NCBI GenBank assembly: GCA_009809945.1
Contig: WTPW01000027.1
Location: forward strand, 617,195 to 681,194
Direction of reading: 5' to 3'
From: Gigaspora margarita
Lineage: Eukaryota > Glomeromycota > Glomeromycetes > Diversisporales > Gigasporaceae
Length of the DNA: 64,000 nucleotides
A model generated the notes under the pieces. That model searched no databases, was not told where the DNA came from, and saw nothing but the letters and a program-made list of their open reading frames with translations. This document shows, piece after piece, positions 10,871-22,773 of the stretch (position 1 is its first letter; every line of letters starts with the position of its first letter). Position numbers and translations under genes: made by a program.

Positions 10871-11585
10871 GATCTGCAGGTCAATAGCATAAGTGGTTAT
10901 GCTCCCAGGTTCCCAAACGTAAGGTCACCAGTTCAAGCCCACTAGGAACATTAATTCTATATGGAGTCATGAGATGGACAGGTTAAACCAGAGTGCTAGG
11001 ACCACGTATGGATTTATAACCACATTTGGATGCTCTATGAAGATATAGCATATGAAAATAGGACCCCTAATAATCATCCAAACAAAAAAGGAAATAATGA
11101 ATACTTCTGGTAAAATTCTAGTGGGACAAAGATACTACTGGTAGAATTCCAGTTGAACAAGGGATACTTCTGGTAGAATTCCATTGCAAGGTACAAACAC
11201 GGTGTTAGATACCAAAATCAGGAAAAAATTCCCATGAGGAAAACTAGACCTGATCCAAATTCAGAAAGGAGAACCTGGGGCAGACGAAAAATGGACCTAT
11301 ACAAACATACTAGTGGAGTAACATAACTCCTTAAAGTTAATCTAGAAGACTTCAGTTGGGTTATACCAGATAATGGACTGGTTTATCTCAGCCAGAGAAA
11401 CTGGATGAAGGAGAAGTAGAGTAGGATAGACTTCGTAGAACAGAATTAAATAGCCTAGTATTATAATAGAAATAGGATATATAATGAAAAATGTAGGGGG
11501 CCCACAGGGTTCCATGACCAATAGATAATAAAAAGTGCACTACTCTGCACCCAGGAGGTATAAAAACCTACACTGGTTTAAAAAA
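10871..11585 (+). mobile_element. tRNA-headed SINE, 715 bp, 17-bp TSD
   Basis: The element lies between two identical copies of AAATTATCCTTTTATAA (10854-10870 and 11586-11602) and ends in an A-run, the mark of LINE-type retrotransposition. The head has Pol III promoter-like boxes: an A-box-like TAGCATAAGTGG (10885-10896) and a B-box-like AGTTCAAGCCC (10930-10940). The body has a triplicated ACTTCTGGTAGAATTC motif (about 11102-11182) and no ORF. At about 715 bp it is long for a SINE. The parent tRNA is not clear. A LINE with a poly-A tail is present in the window, but I cannot show that their 3' ends match. Confidence 0.8.
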
Positions 11586-11602
11586 AAATTATCCTTTTAT
11601 AA

Positions 11603-12151
11603 ACTTAATGCGCTTATAATTAATTTACATTTTTGATTCTCTTGTATATTATATATATTTACTGTGCTTTAATCTATGTATCTTTGGTCTTATTTTTTAA
11701 TTGCACTAGATGTAGATTTATCTTTTATTAATAAATTAAAGTTCACTATTTTTGTCTGATTCTTAATAATAAATTAAATTTACTTATCTTTATTTAATGC
11801 ACATGAATAATATTATAATTGTTATTATGTGATTATTACTAAATTTTATTGCAGAATCAGTTTATCAAATATTTAGTATCCAAAACAGTAATAGTAATTG
11901 CAATATTAACAATTACATTTCTATTAATCTATAGAATACAAGTTTTTCTCAGATTTAATAATAAATTTGCTGCAATATTACTAATACTTTTTTATATATT
12001 GCTAAGATCCTATATATCTCATTTGAATATTAACTTAGAATTCAGATAATTACTTATTTCAGATTTGCTAAATTGATCCCTGCTTTATTTTATCTTGCTA
12101 TCTTTTCTATATAAAGAGATTTTGTAGAATGTAAAAATTTAATATATTTTT
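11603..12151. other. AT-rich DNA, one hydrophobic open frame
   Basis: The 66-codon frame at 11849-12049 is hydrophobic, as expected from T-rich sequence; I see no support for a gene. Confidence 0.4.
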
Positions 12152-12858
12152 AGGGTATTGCTATTTACACTATGGTTTTTGCTATTTGCACCATGGATTT
12201 TGTGTAACATTAGATTATCAATCAACTTTTTCTATTTGCACCAATAAAAACTCCTCTTTTTATAAATTAACAACATATAAAAAAGATCTTTTGCGATTTT
12301 TGTGTAACCTTAGACTTTTTTAATGTTGCACCAATAAAAACTCACCTTTTTTGTAGATTAACAACATGTAGAGGTGCAGGATAAGGTTTTTACAATTTTT
12401 GTATAACTTTGGGACTGGTTAGAATGTTCTAATAGGCCTGCTAACCTAATTTTATAATGTGGGCCAACCCTAACCCTAATTATATAATGCGGGCCAACCC
12501 TTACCCTAATTTCTTAAGGCCTTAACATAATTCGGGCCAGAATTTTGCAATTTTGTGTAACCTTGGCTATTTTCATGTTGCACCAATAAAAACTCGCCTT
12601 TTTTGTAGATTAAAGACATGTAGGGGTGCAAAATAAGATTTTTCACAATTTTTGTGCAACCTTAGACCATTTTAATATTGCACCAATAAAAACTCATCTT
12701 TTTTTGTAGATTAACAACATGTAGGGGTGCAAGATAAGATTTTTTCAAATGTTCGTATAACTATACCATGGTGCAAATAGAAAGGTTGATTAATGATCTA
12801 CTATTACACAAAACCATGGTGCAAATAGCAAAAACCATGGTGTAAATAGCAGTACCCT
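12152..12858. mobile_element. MITE with about 90-bp TIRs and internal 100-bp repeats
   Basis: The left end AGGGTATTGCTATTTACAC (12152) and right end (to 12858) are complements over about 90 bp with few mismatches. Both arms repeat TTTGCACCATGG. The interior holds four copies of a unit beginning CACCAATAAAAACTC, with CCAATAAAA at 12241, 12331, 12583 and 12683. A unique block with two GGGCCAACCCT words (about 12420-12540) separates copies 2 and 3. ATTTTT flanks both ends, a possible but weak TSD. No ORF. Confidence 0.8.
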
Positions 12859-13401
12859 ATTTTTATTATAGCTTTTCATAAAGCTTATTATATATTGTAT
12901 TTTTTTTACCTATAATTACTTTAATTGATGACCTGCAAGTCATCAGAACAAAATGATCTATATCTATTAAATAAAAGTGACACAAATTATATAGTCAAAA
13001 GCCTGGTTGAAATGTTAAAAGTTTCTATAATTAGACCCTCACATAAATATTGGCCTTATAAATAAATGTATAAATTGCATATCACATCTTAGCTAATGCT
13101 AACCAAACTTATAAAACTATTCTTTCTAAATGTAAATACAATCAGACCTCCCTATAGTCACACCCCATATAGTCACACCTTTATTTAAGCACCCAATTTT
13201 GTGCGATGAACTCAAACATAATAAAAAAACCTCATTATAGTCACAAATCGCTTATAATCACTATCACCATGAAAATTTGATTTTTTAACAATTTTATTAA
13301 TAAAAAACTCTCATTATAGTTACCAATTTTTAACTAAATATGGATTATATAATCTGATTGGCCAATTTTCATATTCACATATATTTAAAATTATCTATTA
13401 A

Positions 13402-14388
13402 TTGATAATCTGTCTGTTAACTAGAGAGTGATCCTATAGGTGAAATATAGAGTGCTTCCATCTAAAGTTTTTTCCTTACTAAGTTAACGATACATGTTCA
13501 CTAATTGAAAGTTGTAGAGCTTGTCGAGACACATCTAACAGTGGTTAGATCATCCAAATTGGCCCAGTGAATGGCGAGTTATCATCAAAAAACAGTTGGC
13601 TGACTATATAAAAATCCATAACGGAGATTATATATGAAAATTACTATAGGCGAAATGTGGATTGCTTCCATCTAAAACTTTTTTTCTTACTAAGTTTATG
13701 ATACATGCCTACTAAGTAAAAGTTGTAGAGCTCGTTGAGACGCATCTAACGGTAGTTAGATCATCCAAATTGACCCAGTGAATGGTAAGATATCGTCAAA
13801 AAACGATTGGCTGACTATATGAGATATTATCTATTAAAACAACCCTTTTTTACATATATTTTATTTTGAGATAATTGAGTTTAATCATTTGTTTTGATTT
13901 TTGGACTGATCTGGGATTAATTAAATTTCACGATTTTGATTGGTTAAATGTAGCAGGTGACTATCGGATAATCTCATGATGTGTTGACCCTATGCGAGCT
14001 CATGTAATTTTTCTTTTACAATTATCTTGATTTTTTATTATACAAATCGACTTTCATTTATCATTGAAAAATATTGATCATGTCAAAATTTATATAAAAC
14101 TAATGAAAACTCAATTTTTAAAAAATTGCAAAAAAGGGCTGTTTTAATAAATAACACCCCATATAAAATCTCTTATATAAACAAATATTGTTTATATAGA
14201 GATTATATAGTCAGCCAATTGTTTTTCGATGATATCTCGCCATCCACTGGGCTGATTTGGATGATCTAACCACCGTTAGATGCGTCGACGAGCTCTACAA
14301 CTTTCAATTAGTGGGCATATCTCGTTAACTTAGTAAAAAAGGTTTTAGATGGAAGCACGCCACATTTCGCCTATAGATGGCCATAATG
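13402..14388. mobile_element. Partial copy of the TTAA inverted-repeat family
   Basis: It begins TTGATAATCTGTCTGTTAAC after TTAA (13398-13401), then has two direct copies of a roughly 210-bp unit (about 13436-13640 and 13645-13820) and one inverted copy (about 14196-14388). Each unit contains ATAGGCGAAATGTGG, GTTGTAGAGCTCGTCGAGAC and CTGACTATAT. The right terminus with the TTGATAATC end is missing, unlike the complete relative at 39192-40029. It is split by the MITE at 13821-14160. Confidence 0.7.
13821..14160. mobile_element. 340-bp MITE nested in the TTAA element
   Basis: Ends GAGATATTATCTATTAAAAC and, reversed from 14160, GGGGTGTTATTTATTAAAAC, followed in both by CARCCCTTTTTT. The flanks are ATAT at 13817-13820 and 14161-14164. 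The empty site is visible in the related copy at about 39595, where GACTATATAAAATC is uninterrupted, which confirms the insertion. Confidence 0.8.
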
Positions 14389-14673
14389 AGGTATTTTATT
14401 TATAGTCACACCTCTTTACAATCACCAAAATAGGGTGCGACAGACTTGGTGATTATAGAGAGAGACAACTGTATACATAATTAAGATTATCCCAAGAGAG
14501 TTGCATGTACTATATTGAGGTTTTTATTGAGTTAATCAGGCCCTATAGCAATAGCAGGCAGAAGAGTGACTTTATAATACTACTAAAAATATAATGCATT
14601 GATTTGCTAAATTATTTTATTATTATTTAGCCAACACTTTTATAATGACCCAAATGCAATATACCAGTAGTCT

Positions 14674-15745
14674 GAGGTAGGTGTGGTATGGGTCAGATTT
14701 GACCCAAAATTTCACAGGTCAGGTTCAGATACGGGTTAGGTTCAAATTATTGACCCATTAATAAATCAGGTCAAGTTCAGATCAGGTCTATTAAAGTATT
14801 AGTCAGGTTTGAATTTCTGTTCATTAACCCGTAAACCCAATCATACCTGCTATAATTTTAAAAATAGGTAGCTGTGCGATGCAGTTGCACTAAAACTGGA
14901 AATATTATATGTATAAGTACTTTTTATATACCAAATAGACTCAATTATTCTAAGTAATTTATTTTTATAAAGAAAAAGAAAATAAATCTGTTACTGGATG
15001 TTTCACATTCAATAACAGTACATCTGGCTTTGACTTTAATGTGCTCAAAATTTGAGCCCCTTCATGGTCCAGGTTAACACATTAAATTCTGCTTTGTTAA
15101 TAGTATCATGTAAAAATGATTACCTTGTGATTATTTAGAACTTTCGTCTGCCAAATAAAACTGTTATTGGTTGCTACACTTGATTTTATTTCATAAATAT
15201 TACAGCTATCTCAGGATGCTCATATAATAGCATTTACTAGCACAGCATATTAATATATACCCAATCAAATACAAGATTTTGCTTACACCATTCTAGATGC
15301 AGTTAACCATATACTCTATTAATGCAAGCATAACTATATTCTAGATATTCTTACCCAATCTATTTGATTTGCCTGATTTATGATTAAAAAAAAACAGAAT
15401 AATGTAAATAATATCTTTTATTTTAGAAAATATTAATTTTAAAATATACTTATATGTATAACATTCCTAGTTTTAGTGCAATTGGATTGTGCAGCTACTC
15501 TAATTAAAATAATAATCATAGTAATTAATCACTGTCTAGTTACTTTTCACCTGTTCTTGATCAAATTTATGTGAGCATAAAAATAATCAGATTTGGTCAG
15601 ATCGAGACTGGTCAGGTTAGGTTTTGAAATGGACCCGACCTGAACCTGATAAAAAATTTTTATGACGGGTCAGTTACAGGTCAGGTTTTAATCAGGATCA
15701 GGTCAGGTTTAAAGGAACTGACCTGATCCAACCCATCCTGCACTC
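14674..15745. mobile_element. hAT-type non-autonomous element rich in GGTCAGGT words
   Basis: The ends GAGGTAGGTGTGGTATGGGT and, reversed, GAGTGCAGGATGGGTTGG are similar. The subterminal zones are packed with GACCTGACC/GGTCAGGT words in both orientations. TAGTCT lies on both sides (14668-14673, 15746-15751), 6 of a possible 8-bp TSD. The element has no ORF and is split by a TA-flanked MITE (14867-15500). Confidence 0.55.
14867..15500. mobile_element. 634-bp TA-target MITE, GTAGCTG ends
   Basis: The left arm reads GTAGCTGTGCGATGCAGTTG then CACTAAAACT. The right arm, reversed, reads GTAGCTGCACAATCCAATTG then CACTAAAACT. The similarity extends about 50 bp. TA is on both sides (14865-14866, 15501-15502). 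Single right ends of the same family recur near 50530 and 63975. No ORF. Confidence 0.7.
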
Positions 15746-15755
15746 TAGTCTAGAG

Positions 15756-16533
15756 TAGAAAATTTATATTCAAACTGATATAAAAAATGGCATAAAGGTT
15801 AGTACCATTAACTCTTAATGGTTTTAGAAGAGTAAAATTATTTTAAATTTATAACTTTATTAATACTTTAACTCAAAACTAATATATTTAGAGTGCCAAT
15901 TTATAAGTTTGTTCATATTTGGTCAAGCTAGAATTGGAGATGAATTGTAGTTAGTTGAAATTGTATTTTACCAATAAAATTGGAAGTAGAATTTTAGGAA
16001 TATTTTTTTAGCCTTATTTGAGTCCTGTCAAGAGAAAATGAAACTTGGGCTATCATTTATTATTTACTGGATTCAGTAATATGTAAATAATAAATGTAAG
16101 CATAAAAACCTGAAGTCTCATTTTTTCTTGGCAGATTTATAAAATGTAATGTAATTATTTTATTTATTTTAATAAAGGGCATCTTATATAGTCATATATT
16201 TTTTGAGTACTTGTTGCTCTAGTTTTAGTAAAGTAATCAGGTCTACTAACTGTATAACAAGTAAATTCATATATTTGAAGCCCAAACTGCAGTTAATAAT
16301 ATATCAAATTATGGTTCCAATCAAAGTTTGCACCATATAAACCCATATAAATCGGCTCTAAACATACCATATAGTGTTGTATTTAGTAATCCTAGTAAAT
16401 TAAAACCCCAATCCTTTTATTAATTAATTTAGATTTGCACAATCGCATACACCTGTTTAAAAAAACTATTTGTGAATTTATACTCCTATATACACTATGT
16501 CTCTAAGCACAAATTGGCTAAGTTTTAAATTTA
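15756..16533. other. AT-rich DNA, nothing recognised
   Basis: No ORF, repeat pair or promoter motif could be supported. Confidence 0.4.
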
Positions 16534-16535
16534 TA

Positions 16536-16852
16536 CCATATATTCCCAAAAATAAGCAACCTTTTTTGGGCCAAAAATTACACGAAAAAGCGGGGGGGTT
16601 GCTTATTTTCGAATTGTTAAATTTTTTGAATAATTGCAAAACGTACTAATAAAAGTTGTCCAAATGACCTGAAATTTTTACTGTAAGTGTATTTTTGTGT
16701 CCTGAACAAGTTTACTTAATAGCACTTTTGAGATTTACTTAGTAAAATTTGGACGTTTATATGTAGCAACTATTAGCGCGTTTTTTGAAATTTTTAAAAA
16801 AAATCAGGGGGGTTGCTTATTTTCGGAGTTGCTTATTTTCGGGAATCTATGG
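16536..16852. mobile_element. 317-bp mariner-type MITE
   Basis: The left end CCATATATTCCCAAAAATAA (16536) and the right end, reversed, CCATAGATTCCCGAAAATAA match at 18 of 20 positions, and both continue GCAAC. The right side has the GTTGCTTATTTTCG motif twice. TA flanks the element at 16534-16535 and 16853-16854. No coding capacity. Confidence 0.85.
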
Positions 16853-16854
16853 TA

Positions 16855-18120
16855 CATCAGGGTTGAATATTGGTAAAAACAATTAATACAGAAATATAGT
16901 ATACCACTAGCCCCTACTTGCAGTATCCTTATGATTAAGGCTTTGATATTACCATCTTGACCAACCTGCTTTTTGAATAAAACAGGAAATATACTATAGT
17001 GCCAAGTTCTTCATACAGTACCCACGGGTACTATTTAATTTTCAATATGAAATTTTAAATTAGATCCCAGATACTATAAGCAATACCAACAGTAAAAGCT
17101 AATAATTCAAGTATCATACCAATATTTTGCACAAAAGTAGTAAAATTAATTTATTACATATAAATAAAATTTTATTTTTATACAATCAATTTTGTTAAAA
17201 AAAAAAGCTGAATTTAAAAAAATCCAACTGTATATTTCAGCACAAGTTCTAAGATACCAAGATTTAATTAGTGTTTAAAATATAATATACATATACACAT
17301 ATATGCTTTATTGTATACTTAATTAAGTGTTAAAAAAAGGGAAACTGACCTCTACTGCAAAAAACCTATATTGTAAATTGATAGTTGTAGAATATAAGTA
17401 GAATATTTTATATCTGACTGGTATACCTACAGCTACCAAACTCTAAAATTGACCTTTATTAGTATATTATAATAAATAATCATTATCAGAATTGCTGTAA
17501 CAACAATAAAAAAAATTCTGTAATTATCAGCATGTTTAAATAAATTGGTTTGGTTCAAATATGAAGATTTGTAAAAAAAAAGTATTTATTGTAGATCATT
17601 ACTTGGACTTAATTATGTGTATCACTAGCAGTTAATATATAATAGCTATGAAAACTTACCCAAATTTAATAATTATCACATAATTATATAGCACACAGAT
17701 AACACATTAGTTAATTAGTTAGCAAATCAGATCAACTAAATGATTATGAGCACTATTATGTACACAAGCCTTTTTTCTTTTCAAACAATTACAATTGACT
17801 ACAATTATATATGAATGCCAAAAAACTAAACATAGTAATAAATAAGGATACTTATTCTTCAAAGTTAATACCATTAATTCATTTTTAATAAACTTATAGT
17901 CATTTGCCAATCCACAAGAGAAGTTATCCATTACAAGCAAAATTTAATATAAGTTATATATATATATTAACCTCTATAATATTATCACACCTTTAAGTCA
18001 TTCAAGCCATTAATTATATTGTTACCTATATATATTTAGCTATTGATCTTTATATTGTTATTTGGTCAAAATTGAAAAAGTATCCTGCATTATGCAGTCA
18101 TTTATAATTGTGCATACAAA
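16855..18120. other. AT-rich DNA without recognised genes
   Basis: The open frame at 17719-17940 (minus) has no coding features that I can support. No TIR pairs noticed. Confidence 0.4.
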
Positions 18121-18131
18121 GCCATTAAATT

Positions 18132-18740
18132 CCAAAGCCATTCTACTCATGCAGTCTTTGGAGTAACAGATTGCCATAGAAGTCAAAAATAACTCTATTT
18201 AGATAGTCATTATTCCAAAGTTATTCTACTCATTCAGTCTTTTATTATGCCATGTTCTAACTATAAATCTTTTAATTCCATACTTAGGAGTAACAAATTG
18301 CCCCCAGAAGTCAAAAATAGCTTCATTTAGACAGTCATTATTCCAAAGTTATTCTACTCTGCAGTCTTTTATCATGCTATGTTCTAATCAAGCTCTGTAT
18401 ATAAATATGTTAATTCCATACTTAGAAATAACAGATCACCCAAAAGTCAAAAAAAATAGTCATTATCCCAAAGTTATTCTACTTAAGCAATCTTTTATCA
18501 TGCCATGTTCTAATCAAGTTCTGTATATAAATCTATTAATTCTATATTTAGATTAATCCTTGGAGAAACAGATTATCCCAGAAGTCAATTTAGATAATCA
18601 TTAATCATATTTAGCAAGTCTATTAGTTCCATACTTGAGACAATTATTGAAGTAATGCATTGCAGCAGAAATCCAAAAATTACTCTTCCTATTAATTGTT
18701 TATTATGCTATGCTCTAATTAGAGACCTATACAAATTTAT
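18132..18740 (+). repeat. Diverged minisatellite, about 125-130 bp unit
   Basis: The word CCAAAGTTATTCTACT (first copy CCAAAGCCATTCTACT) starts units at 18132, 18214, 18344 and 18468. Each unit also has GCAGTCTTTTATCATGC, TTAATTCCATACTTAG and AACAGAT-GCC-AGAAGTC. Later units (about 18600 and 18700) are more decayed. The spacings (82, 130, 124) show that one unit is shortened. The 60-codon open frame at 18374-18556 merely reads across two units. Confidence 0.75.
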
Positions 18741-19244
18741 TAGTTCTATACTTAGCTGGTCATTATAGTAATGCAATAGAAAATGTTATTGCATAATGAG
18801 CAAGAAAAAGAAAGATATTCAAGCTTCAACAAAAGGTCATATATGTAAATTAAAATCATAGTATATTGAAATGTATAAAAGATCATCAAATTTACCTTGA
18901 CAAAACTTTAATTTTTTTTGGGAATTCTATTTTAAATAAAGAACTTGTATGGTTTACTTATTCACATTTTATCTAGTAACCCATATCTCTTTATTCATAT
19001 GAAGCATCTTTTTTTCAAGTTACAAATTTCTAGGGTTATATATTTAAAAAAAATCATGGTTATAAATTTAATCCAAGAAAAAAAAATTGTATTAATGTCT
19101 AGAAAATGACAGTTTTATTCAAAAATCTTATAACTGGGCACTATACGATCACATATACATTATGGGGTTTGGGCTAAAGCCTGTAGAAAACCAATATAAA
19201 AATAAAAACTAAAATGAAGAATCTTGTAATAATATTGTTTATAT

Positions 19245-20329
19245 ATGTGTATTGCATGTAAACTTAATGATAAAACCTTCATTATTACAGTTGTACCTAA
19301 TAATGAAAATTTACTAAAGCCAGGCTTTCAGTATACCTGTGGTGCAATTGGAATAGATAATATTAAGTCAAGCCCATCAACAGCAATTAAAATTTGCTAT
19401 CAAAGTACTTTTAAAACAAAAACTGAATACTTTAGTTTGTCTGTAATGGGATTCTATAATGAAATTATTATTCAACAGTTAATTAATGATGTAGTATTTT
19501 TTCCAATATTTGCTTATATAGAAAGCTTACTGTGGTAATAACAAATGTCAGTGATCTAGACAAAAATAGATTTCATGGAATTAGCACTGGATTTGTTTCT
19601 TTATTCACTATATATTATAATAAACAACATCTTTTTATCTTAAAAATTAAAAATCAACAATGCATTTTAGAAATTTATTTAGAATCAGAATGTATTAAAA
19701 CAATTATAGAAGAAACCACAGATAAATTTTGGAAAAAATTAAAATTTTTCAAAAATATACTGGAATGTACTTCTTTGGACTTATGAACCTATTAGTTTAT
19801 GAACATATAAACAAATTAAGAAGTAAATCACCAACATGTGCAGTTAGTGACTGGAAGTATATGCAATAGCTAGAAAAAGTATTTTCACATATATAAAATC
19901 ATGTAAGATTCCCAATACAATGGTTAATTGGCAATCACTTTTTACAACTGGTACAATCAAAATCTCAGTCATTCAATTTCTGCTTATATTACAAAACATT
20001 TATCTGACTAAATATAAGTTTCAAGAAATAGAACTATGAGCATAGTAAGCAATGTTTGTTGCTTGTAGGTGTACTAATATAACACCTGTTTCAAAAAAAA
20101 GAAACATCTATAGAATTTTGGAGTAAAGCATTAGATCCTACTATAGACAAAGAGTTATTAAAAGTCTTTATGAAAATAATATCATGCAGTTAGATAAAAA
20201 AATTTTAGTACTAGTACCAGAACCGCAGCCAAATTTACAAGATATAACATTCTGAAATAGCTTTAGAGACACTATGCTTTTAAACAAAAAAGAATCAGAT
20301 GGTAAAATCTGTATTCTTTCAATTATTGC
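19245..20329 (+). pseudogene. Multi-copy DDE-like family, N-terminal half, decayed
   Basis: The first open stretch (19245-19538) contains GAIGIDNIKSSPSTAIKICY and ends near a frame change at about 19530. The second (19532-19786) contains FHGISTGFVSLFTIYYNKQ and TTDKFWKKLKFFKNI. After several stops, 20103-20330 still reads IEFWSKALDP and GKICILSII. I recall this domain order from large Rhizophagus families of unknown function; the identification is from memory. The gene is cut at 20329 by an 8-bp-TSD element, and its next coding piece resumes at 21094 in frame. The C-terminal half is at 22774-24105. Confidence 0.5.
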
Positions 20330-21085
20330 AGCATAGCAAAAGTTTGTTTTGATTGGCTAAAATTAGAGTAATTATGATTGGTAACAATCTTTTTTTTATA
20401 CAGTCAATTGTAATTTTTAAAATACTTTTATAAGTAAAAATCGTCATGTCATATGAAAAAAATTTTTTTGTAATACAAAATGAAAAACCAACTTGAGTTG
20501 TTGATATTTTATCTTTAGACTTTTTGTTTTAAACATGGGATGCAGTAGGATGCAATAGTTTCAAAAACTAGATGAGAAGTGAAAGTTTTGAAAGGTCAGA
20601 AAGTACTTTGGCAACCTAAGCAATTAGTAAGTGAAAGTTGCAAGATTTTGTCTCAACTAGTTCTACTTGTTTTCTAGAAGTAAAAAGTACTACGTATTTG
20701 GAACTAATATTCCAAACTCTATTTTTTTATTATATTTAGGTCATTGAGTAGTTTATAAATACAACATTTTAAAGTAGCAGTATTTAGAAATGTTTGTGTA
20801 TGTTATTATTCAGCTAATTGTGTCACAAAACTTAGTGTAGTTATTGTATAATAAATAGAGTACTTATTGTGAAATGAATAATATTGTTACATTGTGAAAT
20901 ATAAATTAGTTATTATAAATATATTGTAAGACACAATATGCTCTTTAGAAAGTATTTGACTAATCTTTTGAAAGTTTCGTGAGTAATAAAAATTCATCTG
21001 GTATAGCCAATACTTTATCTGAGGAATGATCTACATTTTTTCCAGGTATTTAAACAGCCAATCAAAATGAACTTCTGCTATGCTA
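20330..21085. mobile_element. 756-bp hAT-like element inserted in the DDE-like gene
   Basis: Ends AGCATAGCAAAAGTTTGTTT and, reversed, AGCATAGCAGAAGTTCATTT, both followed by TGATTGGCT. ATTATTGC is duplicated at 20322-20329 and 21086-21093 (8-bp TSD). Excision with one copy of the TSD rejoins the host reading frame (SIIA then LKFKYCV). No ORF inside. Confidence 0.85.
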
Positions 21086-21152
21086 ATTATTGCCCTAAAG
21101 TTTAAATACTGTGTTCTAAAAAAAGAATTAGTAGTAAGTAATAACAATAATG

Positions 21153-22486
21153 CAGTGATCGATTATTGCAATTTGCAAAATTTTGGGCCTTATTGATTAT
21201 TTGAGTAATGATTATTACTTCACAATCTATTGATTTTGAATAAGATAAACACTTTATTCAAAAGTTGCCATGCAATTTGTTCTAATTTAATTGTATCTTT
21301 ATAGTGATTAATTTTGCATTCTTTCCCTAATTTTGTTTGGTTCATTCTTTACTAAAGAAATCTAATTTGTTCTTATAGGGCTCAAATTCTGGCAATATTA
21401 GCACTTCTATTATATCAAAAAATCTTTTAAGAATTGAGTTCTGATTGATTACTTTAGAGATTGGTCAGAACTCATTCGCAAAAGATCGTCTGACCTTTTA
21501 AGTATAATAGAAGTATTTTACTGCATCACAATCACAATTAACTTAGCAAAATACTTCTAAGAGCACCAAACAACTTTTCGAGAATGAACCTGACCAATTT
21601 CTAAAATAATTAATCAGAAATCAATTCTTATTGCACTTTACAAAAAGATGTTGCCTCTGCTAAAAACAATGTCGAGTGAAAATAGAGATTCTATAGCTTT
21701 TTGATTTTAAAAATTAAACTGATTTTAAAGAAATATAAATGCAACCAATCAAAACTATAAAGTAACAGACAATCTGAAATTCCAATAATTCTTAGCTATC
21801 ATCATTAAAAAAGTCACTAGGTTACATCTTTTTGCAAAGCACTAAAAATGGTTTTTGATTTAAGGGCAGAGGATACATAGATCAATTTTCATATGATATG
21901 CATAGCAAATTAGAACCTTATATAGAGAATAAAAATATGCCACTAATAAAAATTTTCAAAAATACTATTAATTTTTTTCAAAATTTTTATTTTTATAAAT
22001 TAAAATATGCTTTTTCTAAAGATATAAATTTTAATAAACAAATTATTTCAAAAAAGTATACTTGTATATATATAAAGTTTGCTGCGATAGCCTCAAATTT
22101 GCTAGGGTTATGCAAAATTGTTAATTTTGATTGGCTAGATCATATGATCATTATATGATTTTTGTAAACAAAAAATCAATACCCAATCTTTAATTACATA
22201 TTTCTCAGCGAATATCTAACAAAATTAATGATTTTACTACCATTAGAATCACAAATACCTATTTTACAACTTCAAAATAAATTATAAAATAACTTACTTA
22301 AGAAAATTTATTTTAATTTTAAAAAGAAAAAATTTTTGCCATCTAGATCATATGAAAAATAATCTATATATCCTTTATCCTTAATAGAAGCAATTATCTT
22401 ATTCACTATCACAATCGATTGTGAAGTAATGATTATCATTCAAGCAATCAAAAGTTTGCAAATTGCAATAAGCGAAGTAACAAAAA
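21153..22486. mobile_element. Second TIR element in the same gene, itself carrying a TTAA MITE
   Basis: The left arm has CGATTATTGCAATTTGCAAA then ATTTTG, and TGATTATTACTTCACAATC. The right arm, reversed, has CGCTTATTGCAATTTGCAAA then CTTTTG and TAATCATTACTTCACAATC. The arms extend about 80 bp. I could not fix a TSD, so the outer limits are approximate. Without the internal 517-bp MITE it would be about 800 bp. Confidence 0.6.
21864..22380. mobile_element. 517-bp TTAA-target MITE (piggyBac-like), copy 1
   Basis: Flanked by TTAA on both sides (21860-21863, 22381-22384). The left end GGGCAGAGGATACATAGATC and the right end, reversed, GGATAAAGGATATATAGATT are similar, and both continue into TTTTCATATGAT. 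A second copy of nearly the same length (518 bp) lies at 61503-62020, with shared interior such as AATACCCAATCTTTAA and TTTTACTA-CATTAGAAT. The TTAA target suggests piggyBac mobilisation; no transposase of that type was seen in the window. Confidence 0.8.
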
Positions 22487-22596
22487 TCAGGTAATCTTTT
22501 AGGGGGAGAAGAAGATAAAAAATGTTAAAATTATATATAGAAACCTAACCAAATCTATATTAAAGAGGGGGGAGGGAAGTAGGCATCTAATAAAAA

Positions 22597-22690
22597 ATAA
22601 TTAGGTAATTAATAACACGCCCTAATTAATTAATCGATATATTAACTAATCGATTAGTCAATTAATTGATTACCTGATTAATTGATTAAT
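22597..22690. repeat. Palindromic ATTAATCGAT cluster
   Basis: Dense overlapping TTAATTGATTA / TTAATCGATTA words in both orientations, able to fold in several registers. The surroundings (22487-22773) carry no gene. This stretch separates the second element from the resumed DDE-like coding sequence. Confidence 0.5.
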
Positions 22691-22773
22691 CGATTATTTA
22701 ACTATAATCAATTTTTAAAAAAAATTTGGTTAAATTAGATGAAATTTTTACTTTAATTGTAACATTTATTAGG

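Larger units (their letters stand above)
13139..14471. mobile_element. Tc1/mariner- or pogo-like element, TA target, carrying two nested insertions
   Basis: The left end is TA then CAATCAGACCTCCCTATAG (from 13139). The right end, reversed, is TA then CAGTTGTCTCTCTCTATAA (to 14471). About 17 of the first 25 positions agree, and TA flanks both sides (13137-13138, 14472-14473). Near the ends TATAGTCAC words recur. No transposase is left. The core is taken up by a TTAA-flanked inverted-repeat element that itself carries another MITE. Confidence 0.55.

Noticed and set aside
10871-10945. A tRNA gene
   Set aside because: Box A- and B-like words are present, but no complete cloverleaf can be drawn and the segment is the head of a longer element with an A-tail and a 17-bp TSD.
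18132-18740. CRISPR array
   Set aside because: Units are about 125 bp, diverged throughout and of irregular spacing, with no constant repeat and variable spacer pattern; the organism is eukaryotic.
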